A stretch of DNA of 64,000 nucleotides. Origin: Leptospira bourretii (GTDB lineage: Bacteria > Spirochaetota > Leptospiria > Leptospirales > Leptospiraceae). The first letter of the stretch is position 1; every line of letters starts with the position of its first letter. The position numbers and the translations under genes are program-made. Positions 34,532 through 44,078 of the stretch are shown in pieces. The stretch spans positions 379,883-443,882 of the forward strand of contig NZ_RQFW01000012.1 in NCBI RefSeq assembly GCF_004770145.1, in the 5' to 3' direction. The notes beneath the pieces were generated by a model that ran no database searches, had not been told where the DNA came from, and worked only from the letters and a program-made list of their open reading frames with translations.

Positions 34532-35928
34532 TGGAATTAGTCAGTATTCTTAACCTTTCTTATCTTGTTGCTTCCATCCTTTTTATTGTTGGAATCAAAC
34601 AGTTAGCTCACCCAAAAACAGCATCACGAGGAAATTTACTCGGCGCTTTGGGTATGCTCATTGCTGTTGTCGCAACTCTCTTTGACCAAGCCATCTTAAC
34701 TTATGATTGGATCCTTGTGGGAGTTCTAATTGGATCTGTGATCGGTATTATCTTAGCAATCAAAATCCAAATGACGGCAATGCCACAACTGGTTGCTGTC
34801 CTTAATGGATTTGGTGGGATCGCTTCTGTTTTTGTGGCAGGTGCTGCCTTACAACTATCCATTCCAAAGTATGCTACTGCAGTCAATTACCAAGAAATTG
34901 TTTCCATTGTCTTCTCTGCTATCGTTGGTGGAATCACCTTTTCTGGAAGTTTTATCGCCTTTGGAAAGTTACAAGGTTTTATTACAGAAAAAGCAGTTCG
35001 TTATCCTGGGGATCAACTTGTTAAAATTTTAGTCGGACTAACGGCAGTGGGACTTGGTGTTTATGGATGTTTAGAACCAACAGATGAGTCGATTTATTGG
35101 ATTCTCAGTGGAGTGAGTTTACTTCTTGGTATCTTCCTCGTGATACCGATTGGTGGAGCGGATATGCCAGTTGTGATTTCCCTACTAAACTCCTATTCGG
35201 GAATTGCCGCATCCGCAACGGGATTTGTTTTGAATAATAACGTTCTCATCATTTCAGGATCACTCGTTGGTGCCTCTGGAATTATTCTAACACAAATCAT
35301 GTGTAAAGCGATGAATCGTAGTTTGACGAATGTTCTCTTCGGAGGATTCGGGGCTGTCGCTACAGAAATGAAAGATGATGGCGATTTTTACTCAGGTAAA
35401 GTGAAATCAACAAGTGCTGAAGAAGTGGCAATGTTGTTAGATGTCGCACGAAGTGTAGTGATTGTCCCTGGTTATGGTATGGCTGTAGCGCAAGCACAAC
35501 ATACTGTTCGTGACTTATACCAACTTTTAACTGCACGTGGTATCGATGTCACATTTGCAATCCATCCAGTTGCTGGTCGTATGCCTGGTCATATGAACGT
35601 TTTACTTGCGGAAGCAGATATTCCTTATGATCGATTGAAAGAGATGGACGAGATCAATAGTACTTTCGAAAATGTTGATGTTGTGATAGTCAATGGGGCT
35701 AATGACGTAACAAACCCTCTTGCAAAAACAGATCCAAAATCACCAATTGCTGGTATGCCGATTTTGGATGTTGGAAATGCTAAGACAGTTGTTGTGATCA
35801 AACGTTCCTTAAGTCCTGGATTTGCAGGAGTGCCTAACCCACTCTTCATTGCTGACAACTGTTTGATGTTGTTTGGTGATGGTAAAAAAGCAACACAAGA
35901 GATGATCACAGCTTTAAAAGAATCTTAG
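34531..35928 (+). CDS. pntB: NAD(P) transhydrogenase beta subunit
   Basis: A 465-residue subunit with about nine transmembrane helices (residues 1-270) followed by the NADP(H)-binding dIII domain. dIII motifs are 'VVIVPGYGMAVAQAQHTVRDL' (Rossmann-type GxGxxxA), 'IHPVAGRMPGHMNVLLAEADIPYD' and 'VIVNGANDVTNPLAKTDPKSPIAGMPIL'. With dI from elsewhere it would couple proton entry to NADPH formation from NADH. Length is normal. Confidence 0.95.
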   Translation: MELVSILNLSYLVASILFIVGIKQLAHPKTASRGNLLGALGMLIAVVATLFDQAILTYDWILVGVLIGSVIGIILAIKIQMTAMPQLVAVLNGFGGIASVFVAGAALQLSIPKYATAVNYQEIVSIVFSAIVGGITFSGSFIAFGKLQGFITEKAVRYPGDQLVKILVGLTAVGLGVYGCLEPTDESIYWILSGVSLLLGIFLVIPIGGADMPVVISLLNSYSGIAASATGFVLNNNVLIISGSLVGASGIILTQIMCKAMNRSLTNVLFGGFGAVATEMKDDGDFYSGKVKSTSAEEVAMLLDVARSVVIVPGYGMAVAQAQHTVRDLYQLLTARGIDVTFAIHPVAGRMPGHMNVLLAEADIPYDRLKEMDEINSTFENVDVVIVNGANDVTNPLAKTDPKSPIAGMPILDVGNAKTVVVIKRSLSPGFAGVPNPLFIADNCLMLFGDGKKATQEMITALKES

Positions 35929-35939
35929 AGCCGGAAAAT

Positions 35940-36611
35940 ATGAAGAAACAAGTCTATATCGTTGATGACCACCCTCTAGTAGTAGATGCACTACAAAACC
36001 TAATTGCTAAATCGGAAGATTTAGAGTGCATCGGGAGTGCGGATAACATTGAAAAATCATTTAATGATATAGAAAAACTGCAACCAAGTTTGGTGTTGAT
36101 TGATATCCAACTCAAACAAAACCAGAATGGTTTGCAGTTACTCAAACGTCTTAGAACAACTTTTCCAAATATTGCCGTCATCATCATCAGTATGTTGACG
36201 GACGATACCTTTGTGGATCGTGCTTTTAAACTCGGCGCTATGGGTTATGTTTTCAAAGAAGACACTACCACACAAATCGTAGAAGCAATTCACACTGTGC
36301 TGAAGGGAGATTATTTTGTGAGTTCTTCCCAAGCCACTAGACTGCTCGGACATTTATACAGAGCTTCCCAAAAAGACGAAAAGGATCCTATCGACAGATT
36401 GTCCAATCGTGAATTGGAAGTTTTTCTCATGATTGGGGAAGGAATGCCGGTCAAAGAAATTGCGGCCAATATGGGTCTTGCTCCTTCTACCATTGAAACT
36501 TTACGTTCTCGTATCAAATCCAAACTCAGCATCACTGAAAACGAAAAACTAATTCGTGTGGCTGTGGAATGGAAATACACACAAGCCAAAACGGATATCG
36601 TCGTTTCTTAA
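35940..36611 (+). CDS. NarL/FixJ-type response regulator
   Basis: A 223-residue two-component regulator. The receiver domain has the acidic pair in 'IVDDHPLV', the phospho-acceptor Asp in 'LVLIDIQL', and the conserved Ser and Lys (of 'GYVFKED'). The C-terminal LuxR-type helix-turn-helix has 'LSNRELEVFLMIGEGMPVKEIAANMGLAPSTIETLRSRIKSKL'. It starts 11 nt after pntB and may be cotranscribed. No histidine kinase is adjacent, so it is an orphan here. Confidence 0.92.
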   Translation: MKKQVYIVDDHPLVVDALQNLIAKSEDLECIGSADNIEKSFNDIEKLQPSLVLIDIQLKQNQNGLQLLKRLRTTFPNIAVIIISMLTDDTFVDRAFKLGAMGYVFKEDTTTQIVEAIHTVLKGDYFVSSSQATRLLGHLYRASQKDEKDPIDRLSNRELEVFLMIGEGMPVKEIAANMGLAPSTIETLRSRIKSKLSITENEKLIRVAVEWKYTQAKTDIVVS

Positions 36612-37625
36612 TCAATATCTAAGTTTAAAATAGTGATAGAGTAAATCTTTTCCCTCGCGGGAAGAGAGTAACATTCTATACGCTTCAGCAATTTTTGATT
36701 CGTTTTGCGATTGTTTTTGGATGAAATGAAAGAAGTCGTTTGCTCTTTCATCGTAACCTAAATTCAAAAGTAGGTTTAAATAAAAACTTTGGTCATATTC
36801 ATCGGCAAACGGTGAGTAGGCGATAGGTCGAAGTAGGTTTTCTGCATCTCTCCACTTTCGAATTTCAAAGTAACATCGTGCATATATCTTTTTTTCTCTC
36901 CATCCAAGGACTCTTTGGTTTTTTAAATAAGTGAGAGATTTTTTCGGATCTTTTTCAAGTAAGTATACAACGCGGCCCATTAAATGAGAAGCTTGGATGT
37001 GTTTGGGATCTTGTTCCAAAATGGTGGAAAGTTCTACTTTGGCTTTTTCTGTTTCATTTAGTTCTAAATAAGTTTTTGCTAAAATGAGTTTTGCTTCATT
37101 GTAGTTTGCTTTGTATTCTAAAGATTTGTTTAAGGATACAATGGCATTGTTGTAATCTTTTAGTATAAAGTAGGCAAGACCTAAATTGTAATGATAAAAT
37201 GGATTGTATGGGGAAATTTGATTGGTTTCTGTCCAAGTATCTTTTGCCTCGGCCCAACTATCTTCCTGAGCATAAATCATACCGAGTAAAAAACTTGCTG
37301 CTTCATGGTTTGGTTCTTTTTTGAGAGCTTTGTTTAGGCTTTCTTTTGCCTCTTGCCATTCCATTCTCGAGTATAACAAACTTCCATTTAAATAATCATA
37401 TTCAGGATAGGACTTATAAACATCAGATTGAATTTTTCTCCACTCAGTATCCGCTAAAAGAAACCTTCCGTAACGAAGTGCATTGATGATATTGCGACTG
37501 ACTTTTTCCAATTCGATCTTTGCATTGATTTCTATGGTTTCTTTGTCTTCGGTTTGAGCAAAAATAGAATTTGTAAAAAGTAAAAGAAGAAAACTGAAGA
37601 ATAGAATTTGTATTTTAGCTTTCAT
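36612..37625 (-). CDS. exported TPR-repeat protein
   Basis: A 337-residue protein with a good signal peptide (IQILFFSFLLLLFTNSIFAQ). About eight tetratricopeptide-like repeats fill the rest, the clearest being 'EPNHEAASFLLGMIYAQEDSWAEAKDTW', 'NPFYHYNLGLAYFILKDYNNAIVSLNKSLEY' and 'NYNEAKLILAKTYLELNETEKAKVEL'. It overlaps the SpsF-like gene by 11 nt and is the last gene of the lysC operon. It is convergent with the response regulator with no spacer. Probably a periplasmic scaffold. Confidence 0.85.
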   Translation of the reverse strand: MKAKIQILFFSFLLLLFTNSIFAQTEDKETIEINAKIELEKVSRNIINALRYGRFLLADTEWRKIQSDVYKSYPEYDYLNGSLLYSRMEWQEAKESLNKALKKEPNHEAASFLLGMIYAQEDSWAEAKDTWTETNQISPYNPFYHYNLGLAYFILKDYNNAIVSLNKSLEYKANYNEAKLILAKTYLELNETEKAKVELSTILEQDPKHIQASHLMGRVVYLLEKDPKKSLTYLKNQRVLGWREKKIYARCYFEIRKWRDAENLLRPIAYSPFADEYDQSFYLNLLLNLGYDERANDFFHFIQKQSQNESKIAEAYRMLLSSREGKDLLYHYFKLRY

Positions 37626-39225
37626 AAATTGATTCTAACCATTTCAAAATTTTTAAGTGAGCATCGCGAACTAATTTTATTTTTGAATGCGGAAAAACAT
37701 TCGGAAACTGATTGTTTTCATTTAATTCAGAAAAAGATCCTAAGTAGGGAATTCCTAATTCTTTTTCAGCAAATTTACCCAAAGTTTCATGTATAGGTGT
37801 GATTCCTAACAAACAAACTTTTTTACCATTGGATAGAGATTCCATCATCGTTTGGCCAAAGTAAGTAAGAACCAATTCAGATTTTTGAATTTGTTTTAAA
37901 AATTCTATATAAGAAACTCGTTGGATATATTCGACTTCCTTATTTATGGGAGGTGTTCCTCCAATACGAACCACTGAACTTATGTTAGTTTTTTTAAGAG
38001 AAATATTCGAATTTAGAAATTGCAATACATACCTATCGATTTGTTCAGATTCTTCATTTCCTAAATTGCCTGCATAGATTAGAATTTGCCCAGCGATGGT
38101 GGATTGGTTCCAATCCAATTCAGAAAGAGGGGAGCTAAAATACGATATAGGGTCTCCCTGATTGATTGGGGCCACAGGATTTGGGAGAAAAAAACTAGCA
38201 TTGAATTCGGTAGGCAAATGATGAAGATTATCGATATAAAACAAATGATGTAAGGGAAATTCATTTTCTCTGATATCTAGAATCTGTGGTAGATGTTTGG
38301 ATTGGAGATCTGGTTTGTCAGATAGTATTATTTTATATCCATTCATTTCTAAAAACACAGACAAAGATTTGCATCGTTCCCAATGTCCACTTCCGAAGAG
38401 AGCAGGTTCTCCGTAGACAATCCGCACTTGTTTGGATTCTCGATTTGCTTTCGGTAAAGAAAAAGTAACTTGTTCCACAGAAGCGTTAACCAAAAAAACT
38501 TCCGGATGGTCTTTTGCAAATTGAATCACTTCTTTTGCACCAAAGAATGGGTCTTTCGTTCCTAACCTTTCCCACAAGGAACAAACTAGTTCAAAATCTT
38601 TGGATTCATCAACAGTGATTCGAAGAGAACTTGGATTGATTTCTGTGAAATGATTGAGATGTGGGGGCGACAATCGAAATTGTTTATGGATTTCGGGATG
38701 TTCTTTGATATGAAGGGAAACATGTTCTGTATGTCGTTCGGGTGCAATGCCTACTGCATCAAACAAAAGAGAATCTGCAGAAAAACATTCCACTCCCATC
38801 CCTAAGGGGAGACCCACCATCGAAAGGCTATAATATGGATCGGAAATATAGGTGATTGCTTCATACAAATATCGTATGGATTCTAAATCAATAAAAGGAT
38901 TATCTCCTGTTAGGCGAAATATATGTTTGGCTTGAAAATGAAGGCAAGCTTTGCGAAATCTATCTCGAACATCAGATTCCGATCCAACAAAGTATTGGTA
39001 ATGTTTTTTATTTAGAGATGCAATGAGTTCTGTATCCCCTTCAGGAACTAAAAAAACAATCTGTTCTTTTGGGAAGATGGTAGAAAGCCGATTGTGGATA
39101 TGACAAAGGACAGTAGTATTGGATCCTTCTGGGATGGACTTTAAAATTTTTTTAGGTAATCTTGTGGAACCGAGTCTTGCCTGGACGAAGGCAAAACAAT
39201 CACGCGTTGAAAGTATACCACTCAT
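37615..39225 (-). CDS. fusion of SpsF-like cytidylyltransferase and PseG-like sugar transferase/hydrolase domain
   Basis: About 536 residues (GTG 39228 also possible). Residues 1-250 are the SpsF/CMP-KDO-synthetase-like nucleotidyltransferase ('FAFVQARLGSTRLPKKIL', 'RLTGDNPFIDLESI', 'MGVECFSADSL', 'TVDESKDFELV'). Residues about 270-530 look like PseG/GT-B: 'GSGHWERCKSLSVFLEMNGYK', then 'ELVLTYFGQTMMESLSNGKKVCLLGITPIHETLGKFAEKEL'. Separately these activities belong to nonulosonic-acid or spore-coat sugar synthesis; here they are one chain. It overlaps the spiro-SPASM gene by about 26 nt. Confidence 0.8.
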   Translation of the reverse strand: MSGILSTRDCFAFVQARLGSTRLPKKILKSIPEGSNTTVLCHIHNRLSTIFPKEQIVFLVPEGDTELIASLNKKHYQYFVGSESDVRDRFRKACLHFQAKHIFRLTGDNPFIDLESIRYLYEAITYISDPYYSLSMVGLPLGMGVECFSADSLLFDAVGIAPERHTEHVSLHIKEHPEIHKQFRLSPPHLNHFTEINPSSLRITVDESKDFELVCSLWERLGTKDPFFGAKEVIQFAKDHPEVFLVNASVEQVTFSLPKANRESKQVRIVYGEPALFGSGHWERCKSLSVFLEMNGYKIILSDKPDLQSKHLPQILDIRENEFPLHHLFYIDNLHHLPTEFNASFFLPNPVAPINQGDPISYFSSPLSELDWNQSTIAGQILIYAGNLGNEESEQIDRYVLQFLNSNISLKKTNISSVVRIGGTPPINKEVEYIQRVSYIEFLKQIQKSELVLTYFGQTMMESLSNGKKVCLLGITPIHETLGKFAEKELGIPYLGSFSELNENNQFPNVFPHSKIKLVRDAHLKILKWLESIYES

Positions 39226-40750
39226 CACAATTCAAACAAGGGGCAGGAATTTTATCGTGTTCCCCATTAAAGCTATGTTTAAAAAATCCCAATCCTTTTT
39301 GCCAAACATCGCCAAGAGTTTCTTTATATAAATTTCCGATCACTTCCGTTTGTTTTTGTTTGCAAATGGAAACAGTTCCATCTACGGAAAGAGACAAATC
39401 TCGCACCAAATGCCAACAAAAATCTCTATGTATCGGAGTGAGATCACTCACTCGACGTTCAGGGAGTTTGTGTGCAAACGAATTGAATTTTTGTAGAATC
39501 ACATTGATTCCTTTTTTCTCAAAAAAAGTAAAATAAGGATCAATCTCCTCTTCCACTTCCTTCATTTTGATCATCTGCACATGTAATGATTTGTTGGGAA
39601 GGTTTTGCGAAAGTAAATCAATCGTACCTAGCACTTTTTCCAGTTCCAGTTTTCCATATAATGATTTGTAAACTTCTGGATTTAAAGTGGTAACGTTTAC
39701 GATGACACAAAGTTTTTCTTTATCCGAAGGAGTTAAACTTTCTATCAGAGACAACAATGAGTCTGGTTTTGTGTAGAGAGCTGTTTCGATGATGAGTTCT
39801 GATAAAGAATTTAATTTTAAAATTTCTAAAACTATATTTTTAAAATTTGGGTGGAGGAGGGGTTCTCCATTTCCTGTTAGACTGATGGTAATCGGAGAAA
39901 AAAGTTCTGTACCCAGTTTGGTGATTGTGGATTTTACATTCTCTAATGAAACAAAACTTCCATCATTAGTTAAATCTGCGAACTCACGCGGACAAAATGT
40001 ACATTTAAGTTCACATCCTTTATAAATTTCCCATTCTAGATAAGAAGGGGCACTGCGAAATATCTGAGGATTTTCTTTTAATTTAGAAAGGAGATTTTCA
40101 TACGTTAAATCTTTTCCCAAAGGCAATAACCCTTGGATGAGAGTTAGCGAACGAAAAGAGGAAAGTCGAAAGTCCAAACGAAGTTGGCGAAGGTCCGGTG
40201 CCTTATAAAAAATATCTACATCATATTGGTTGATGTTCTTTAGAAAAAACGAATGAATGTCAGTGGTCAGTGTATCCGGTAAAGAAGTAAGGAATTCACG
40301 AGTGATGATCGTGGGAGTGAGCCCTGGCGGTAAGTTTTCCGAATAAGAATACTGGCTAAAAAAGTTTTTGTGACGATTCCATGCTGTTTCTGTTAGGTGA
40401 ACATCCAGTAAGGGAGAAATTCCTGTGAAATATAAAAAACAAACCTCATCCCAATCTGGATCTTTAAACTTTGACTCTGGCAAAAGTTTTCCTAATTTGA
40501 GGAGGAATTCATATTCCTTGGAAACATCCTCATGGAGTAAAATTTGGTTTTTTAATGCACTAGAATTTATTTTTTGTGAAAGAGATTCGTTTGTATTGAT
40601 ATGAATTTGAATTTTAGGAAATGTTTTGGAAAGGCGATGTACAAATTCTTCCCATAATTCAGGTTTAAAATTTTGATTTAAAAATTGAATGGATTGGGAG
40701 TCCAAATAGACAACCGCAAAACTTGGGTTATAGTCTTTTCGGTTCATCAT
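39200..40750 (-). CDS. spiro-SPASM radical SAM protein
   Basis: A 516-residue protein of a spirochaete-restricted radical SAM family. The iron-sulfur motif CELKCTFC (CxxxCxxC) sits about residue 246, followed by 'SLTGNGEPLLHPNFKNIV' typical of the barrel. The C-terminal SPASM region has extra Cys residues ('DFCWHLVRDLSLSVDGTVSICKQK', 'PAPCLNCDEWY') for auxiliary clusters. The N-terminal 220 residues are a separate domain with 'FPKIQIHINT' and no recognisable catalytic motif. SPASM enzymes usually modify peptides or sugars. It overlaps the PPIase gene by one base and the SpsF-like fusion by about 26 nt. Confidence 0.85.
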   Translation of the reverse strand: MMNRKDYNPSFAVVYLDSQSIQFLNQNFKPELWEEFVHRLSKTFPKIQIHINTNESLSQKINSSALKNQILLHEDVSKEYEFLLKLGKLLPESKFKDPDWDEVCFLYFTGISPLLDVHLTETAWNRHKNFFSQYSYSENLPPGLTPTIITREFLTSLPDTLTTDIHSFFLKNINQYDVDIFYKAPDLRQLRLDFRLSSFRSLTLIQGLLPLGKDLTYENLLSKLKENPQIFRSAPSYLEWEIYKGCELKCTFCPREFADLTNDGSFVSLENVKSTITKLGTELFSPITISLTGNGEPLLHPNFKNIVLEILKLNSLSELIIETALYTKPDSLLSLIESLTPSDKEKLCVIVNVTTLNPEVYKSLYGKLELEKVLGTIDLLSQNLPNKSLHVQMIKMKEVEEEIDPYFTFFEKKGINVILQKFNSFAHKLPERRVSDLTPIHRDFCWHLVRDLSLSVDGTVSICKQKQTEVIGNLYKETLGDVWQKGLGFFKHSFNGEHDKIPAPCLNCDEWYTFNA

Positions 40751-41784
40751 TAGTCTATATTGTATTTTTCTTCCGGATTGCTGATATTGTATTCTTTGAT
40801 ATAAATAGGATCAAAGATGGAGATGGAGGAATTTTTTCGTGTATTGGAAACCCAGTCTTCAAAAGAAGTTTGTTCCTTTTCTCGAAATAAAAATCCTTGG
40901 ATCCCTTTTCTGACTGCATCTAAAGGAGTGGGTCGCATTCCTTCAATGAAAACTAAACAATAACGTTTGCGATCATCTCGGAATACTTCTGAAATTTTCC
41001 CAGCTCCACCTACTTGTGTTAATACAGAAGCAGTTGTGGGTTGGGATTTGTATAGTTCGAAGGTTGGAACCCAGTTGACGAGTCCACCGTTCAATCGATA
41101 TCGAGATTCGTTTCTTGGGCCTGAAGCAACAAGTTTAAAGAAAGAAGGATCTTTTAAAGATTTGTTTCGAATTTCAGTAAGTTCGTTAAACACTCTTGTT
41201 TCTTCATCAATGGAGGCATTGGATGGTGAAAAAACAATTTCTCTAAATCTAAATTCAGAACCCACCTTCGCCTTGTTTTTGTTATACCAAGCTTGTACTT
41301 CTTGTTCTGAAGGTAAGGGTGGACTTACTTTGATTTGTAGAAGTTGCCCTTTTTTGATTTGGTAAGGTAAATCTTCCAACCAAACATCATAAGGTAAATT
41401 GAATTGGGTTTGAACTGCTTTTTTAAATTGTTCTAAGTCGCTAATCCCTTGTGCTTCCATCCGTTTTTGGATTTCTGCTTCGATTCGTTTTTCGTTGACT
41501 TGGATGGATTCTTCATCGGCAGCATTGTCCACCACAGCTCGATCGATTAGAAAATCCACAACTTGGGAATGAAGAGATCCTTTTTTGCGATAATTGGGAA
41601 AAAAGCGAGAAAGGTTTTTGTAACGTTCCACACCTTCCTCATAATCCAAACTTGAGATGGATTTGGGTCCAACGATCACTAAAACGGAATTTAAAGATTC
41701 GTAAGAACTTAAACTGATAATGGGAGCAAAAAAGAGGCTAAAAACAAAAACCGATGCAAAAAATAAAATCAAAAGTCGAGGCAT
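40750..41784 (-). CDS. SurA/PrsA-like peptidyl-prolyl isomerase or foldase
   Basis: About 344 residues from ATG 41784, which has AAGGA at a 6-nt spacing (an ATG 18 nt upstream is possible). It has a signal anchor (LILFFASVFVFSLFFAPII). A SurA_N-like helical region follows ('VVDFLIDRAVVDNAADEESIQVNEKRIEAEIQKRMEAQG'). A parvulin-type rotamase region runs about residues 180-310 ('EFRFREIVFSP', 'GGLVNWVPTFELYKS', 'KISEVFRDDRKRYCLVFIE'). It assists folding of exported proteins in the periplasm. It lies 30 nt downstream of lysC. Confidence 0.85.
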   Translation of the reverse strand: MPRLLILFFASVFVFSLFFAPIISLSSYESLNSVLVIVGPKSISSLDYEEGVERYKNLSRFFPNYRKKGSLHSQVVDFLIDRAVVDNAADEESIQVNEKRIEAEIQKRMEAQGISDLEQFKKAVQTQFNLPYDVWLEDLPYQIKKGQLLQIKVSPPLPSEQEVQAWYNKNKAKVGSEFRFREIVFSPSNASIDEETRVFNELTEIRNKSLKDPSFFKLVASGPRNESRYRLNGGLVNWVPTFELYKSQPTTASVLTQVGGAGKISEVFRDDRKRYCLVFIEGMRPTPLDAVRKGIQGFLFREKEQTSFEDWVSNTRKNSSISIFDPIYIKEYNISNPEEKYNID

Positions 41785-41814
41785 TCGAAGTCCTTTTTGC
41801 ATACGGTCGTAAAT

Positions 41815-43029
41815 TTACCCGATGAACGTAGTATGTAAAGCCTTTACTGCATCTTCCGCTTGGTTTTGTTTGATGACGCAGGAAATTTTAATCTCTGAGG
41901 TGGAGATCATTTCGATATTGATGTTTTTTTCAGCGAGTGATTGGAACATCTTAGCGGCCACACCTACATGGGATTTCATTCCCACACCAACGGCAGAAAC
42001 AATTGAAATGTTTTCATCTATTTCTGCTTTTCCATTTCCATGATCTTTTGCATAGGCATCAATGATTGGTTTTGCGGCAGAAATGTCTTTTTTGGCAATG
42101 GTAAAGGAAATGGTATTGATTCCGTCTCTTGGAGACGATTGAACAATGACATCCACGATCACATCTTTATTTGCTAATTGAGTGAACAACTCTGCTGCAA
42201 TCCCTGGTTTGTCTTTTACATCGGCAATGGTAACTCGAGCTTGGTCACCTTTCGCAGTTACTCCGCTCACTTTCATTTTTTCCATAATTTTGTCCTCACT
42301 CATCACTAAAGTTCCCGGTTTGTCGTGGAAACTGGATCTTACGTGGATGACCACGTTATAGTTCATACCTAATTCAACACTTCGAGAATGAAGAACTCCC
42401 GCACCAAGGCTTGCGAGTTCTAACATTTCTTCGTAAGTGATTTGTTTGTGCATCTTTGCTGTGGGAATTTTTCTTGGGTCAGCAGTGTAAACACCATCAA
42501 CATCCGTATAAATTTCACATTCATCAGCACCAAGGGCAGCAGCAAGAGCCACAGCAGAAGTGTCACTTCCTCCGCGACCAAGGGTGACAATATTTTCGTC
42601 TTTATCAATTCCTTGGAAACCGGCAACAATTACCACCTTCCCTTTGTTAAACGCTTCATCAATGCGAGAACGATCGATCATTTCGATTTTTCCATTGGAG
42701 AAGTTTCCATCGGTTAGGATTTTTAATTGAGAACCTGTAAAGGATTGTGCTGGGACTCCAATTTCATTCAGAGCAATGGCAAGAAGAGCAATTGAAACTT
42801 GTTCCCCTGTCGAGAGCAACATATCCATTTCTCGTTTGGGAGGATTTTTAGAAATTTGGTCAGCAAGGTCGACAAGTTCGTCGGTAGTATGTCCCATTGC
42901 AGAAACTACAACGGCAACTTTTTGGCCTTCGTCGTGGTAACGTTTGATACGTTTTGCCACATTTTGGATTTTAGTGGTGTCACCAACGGAGGTTCCACCG
43001 TATTTTTGGACAACGATTTTCGATGACAT
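41815..43029 (-). CDS. lysC: aspartate kinase
   Basis: A 404-residue monofunctional aspartokinase, first step of Lys/Thr/Met and diaminopimelate synthesis. Motifs: '[12 protein letters not shown]' (catalytic KYGGTS), '[37 protein letters not shown]' in pieces, and two C-terminal ACT domains ('[20 protein letters not shown]', '[24 protein letters not shown]') for feedback control. Length matches the lysine/threonine-regulated type. It heads the minus-strand operon and is divergent from the desaturase. Confidence 0.96.
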   Translation of the reverse strand: MSSKIVVQKYGGTSVGDTTKIQNVAKRIKRYHDEGQKVAVVVSAMGHTTDELVDLADQISKNPPKREMDMLLSTGEQVSIALLAIALNEIGVPAQSFTGSQLKILTDGNFSNGKIEMIDRSRIDEAFNKGKVVIVAGFQGIDKDENIVTLGRGGSDTSAVALAAALGADECEIYTDVDGVYTADPRKIPTAKMHKQITYEEMLELASLGAGVLHSRSVELGMNYNVVIHVRSSFHDKPGTLVMSEDKIMEKMKVSGVTAKGDQARVTIADVKDKPGIAAELFTQLANKDVIVDVIVQSSPRDGINTISFTIAKKDISAAKPIIDAYAKDHGNGKAEIDENISIVSAVGVGMKSHVGVAAKMFQSLAEKNINIEMISTSEIKISCVIKQNQAEDAVKALHTTFIG

Positions 43030-43132
43030 GGGTATATGGACAGGGTGCTACAGGCAAATCGGGAATCAAGTAGAATGAATTTTTTTGCAACCAAACGGAA
43101 TGACAGGACTCCAATAGATATAGGTTTCCTGA

Positions 43133-44068
43133 ATGAATTCTTCCTCCTCAACCGTTGAGCCGATTGTCAAAGAAAAGGCTCCTTTACTTTTTCTAATTTT
43201 GTTTTTTTTGGTCCAAGCCACTGTCCTTACCGTCTTTACCGTTCCCTTTTCCTGGTCTCTGGTGGGGCTGGCCCTTGGATCCTATTTCCTTCGGATGTTT
43301 GGAATCACTGCTGCTTACCATCGTTATTTTTCACATGCTTCCTTTAAAACATCTCGCGTGTTTCAGTTTGTTTTGGCATGGATCGGGGCCATGGCTATGC
43401 AGAAAGGCCCACTCTGGTGGGCGGCTCACCATAGAAACCACCATAAGTATTCGGATACCGAAAAAGACATCCATTCCCCCAGCCGAAAGGGATTTTGGTA
43501 TTCGCATATGTTTTGGTTTTTAAGGAACGATTACAATGATTATGAAGCCAAACTCATTCCTGATTTTTATAAATATCCCGAGTTACGTTTTATCGACCGT
43601 CACCATTGGATTGCGCCGTTATCGTATGCCATCTTACTCTATTTAGTGGGTGGTTGGGCTTGGCTTGTGTATGGGTATGCAGTTTCAACTTTCTTTTTGG
43701 GCCATGCCACTTGGACGATTAATTCTCTTTCTCATGTTTACGGTTCAGTGCGGTATGATTCACGCGATACGAGTAAAAATAATTTTTGGCTGGCACTTCT
43801 TACGATGGGTGAAGGTTGGCATAACAACCACCACTATTACTGTTCATCGGTAAACCAAGGTTTCTATTGGTATGAAGTGGATGTTTCTTATTATATTTTA
43901 AAAGTACTGAGTTGGTTTGGAATTGTTTGGGATTTAAAAAAACCACCTAAAAAAGTGATTGAGGAAGGACTTCTTCGAGACCGCGAACAAAAGGCAACAA
44001 AACGATTCTTAAGTGAATCGAAACAATCTTCTAAGATCAAAAACAAAACAGAGGTATTGTCTATCTAA
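43133..44068 (+). CDS. acyl-CoA delta-9-type fatty acid desaturase
   Basis: A 311-residue integral-membrane di-iron desaturase. Three His boxes are present: HRYFSH (63-68), HHRNHH (99-104) and HNNHH (near residue 229). Two paired hydrophobic hairpins (about 17-50 and 160-200) fit the mushroom-like family topology. It would introduce a double bond into saturated acyl-CoA or acyl lipids to adjust membrane fluidity. It is a single gene with no regulator adjacent. A short GC hairpin (GGGGT 44072-44076 / ACCCC 44083-44087) follows its stop. Confidence 0.92.
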   Translation: MNSSSSTVEPIVKEKAPLLFLILFFLVQATVLTVFTVPFSWSLVGLALGSYFLRMFGITAAYHRYFSHASFKTSRVFQFVLAWIGAMAMQKGPLWWAAHHRNHHKYSDTEKDIHSPSRKGFWYSHMFWFLRNDYNDYEAKLIPDFYKYPELRFIDRHHWIAPLSYAILLYLVGGWAWLVYGYAVSTFFLGHATWTINSLSHVYGSVRYDSRDTSKNNFWLALLTMGEGWHNNHHYYCSSVNQGFYWYEVDVSYYILKVLSWFGIVWDLKKPPKKVIEEGLLRDREQKATKRFLSESKQSSKIKNKTEVLSI

Positions 44069-44078
44069 ATCGGGGTTT

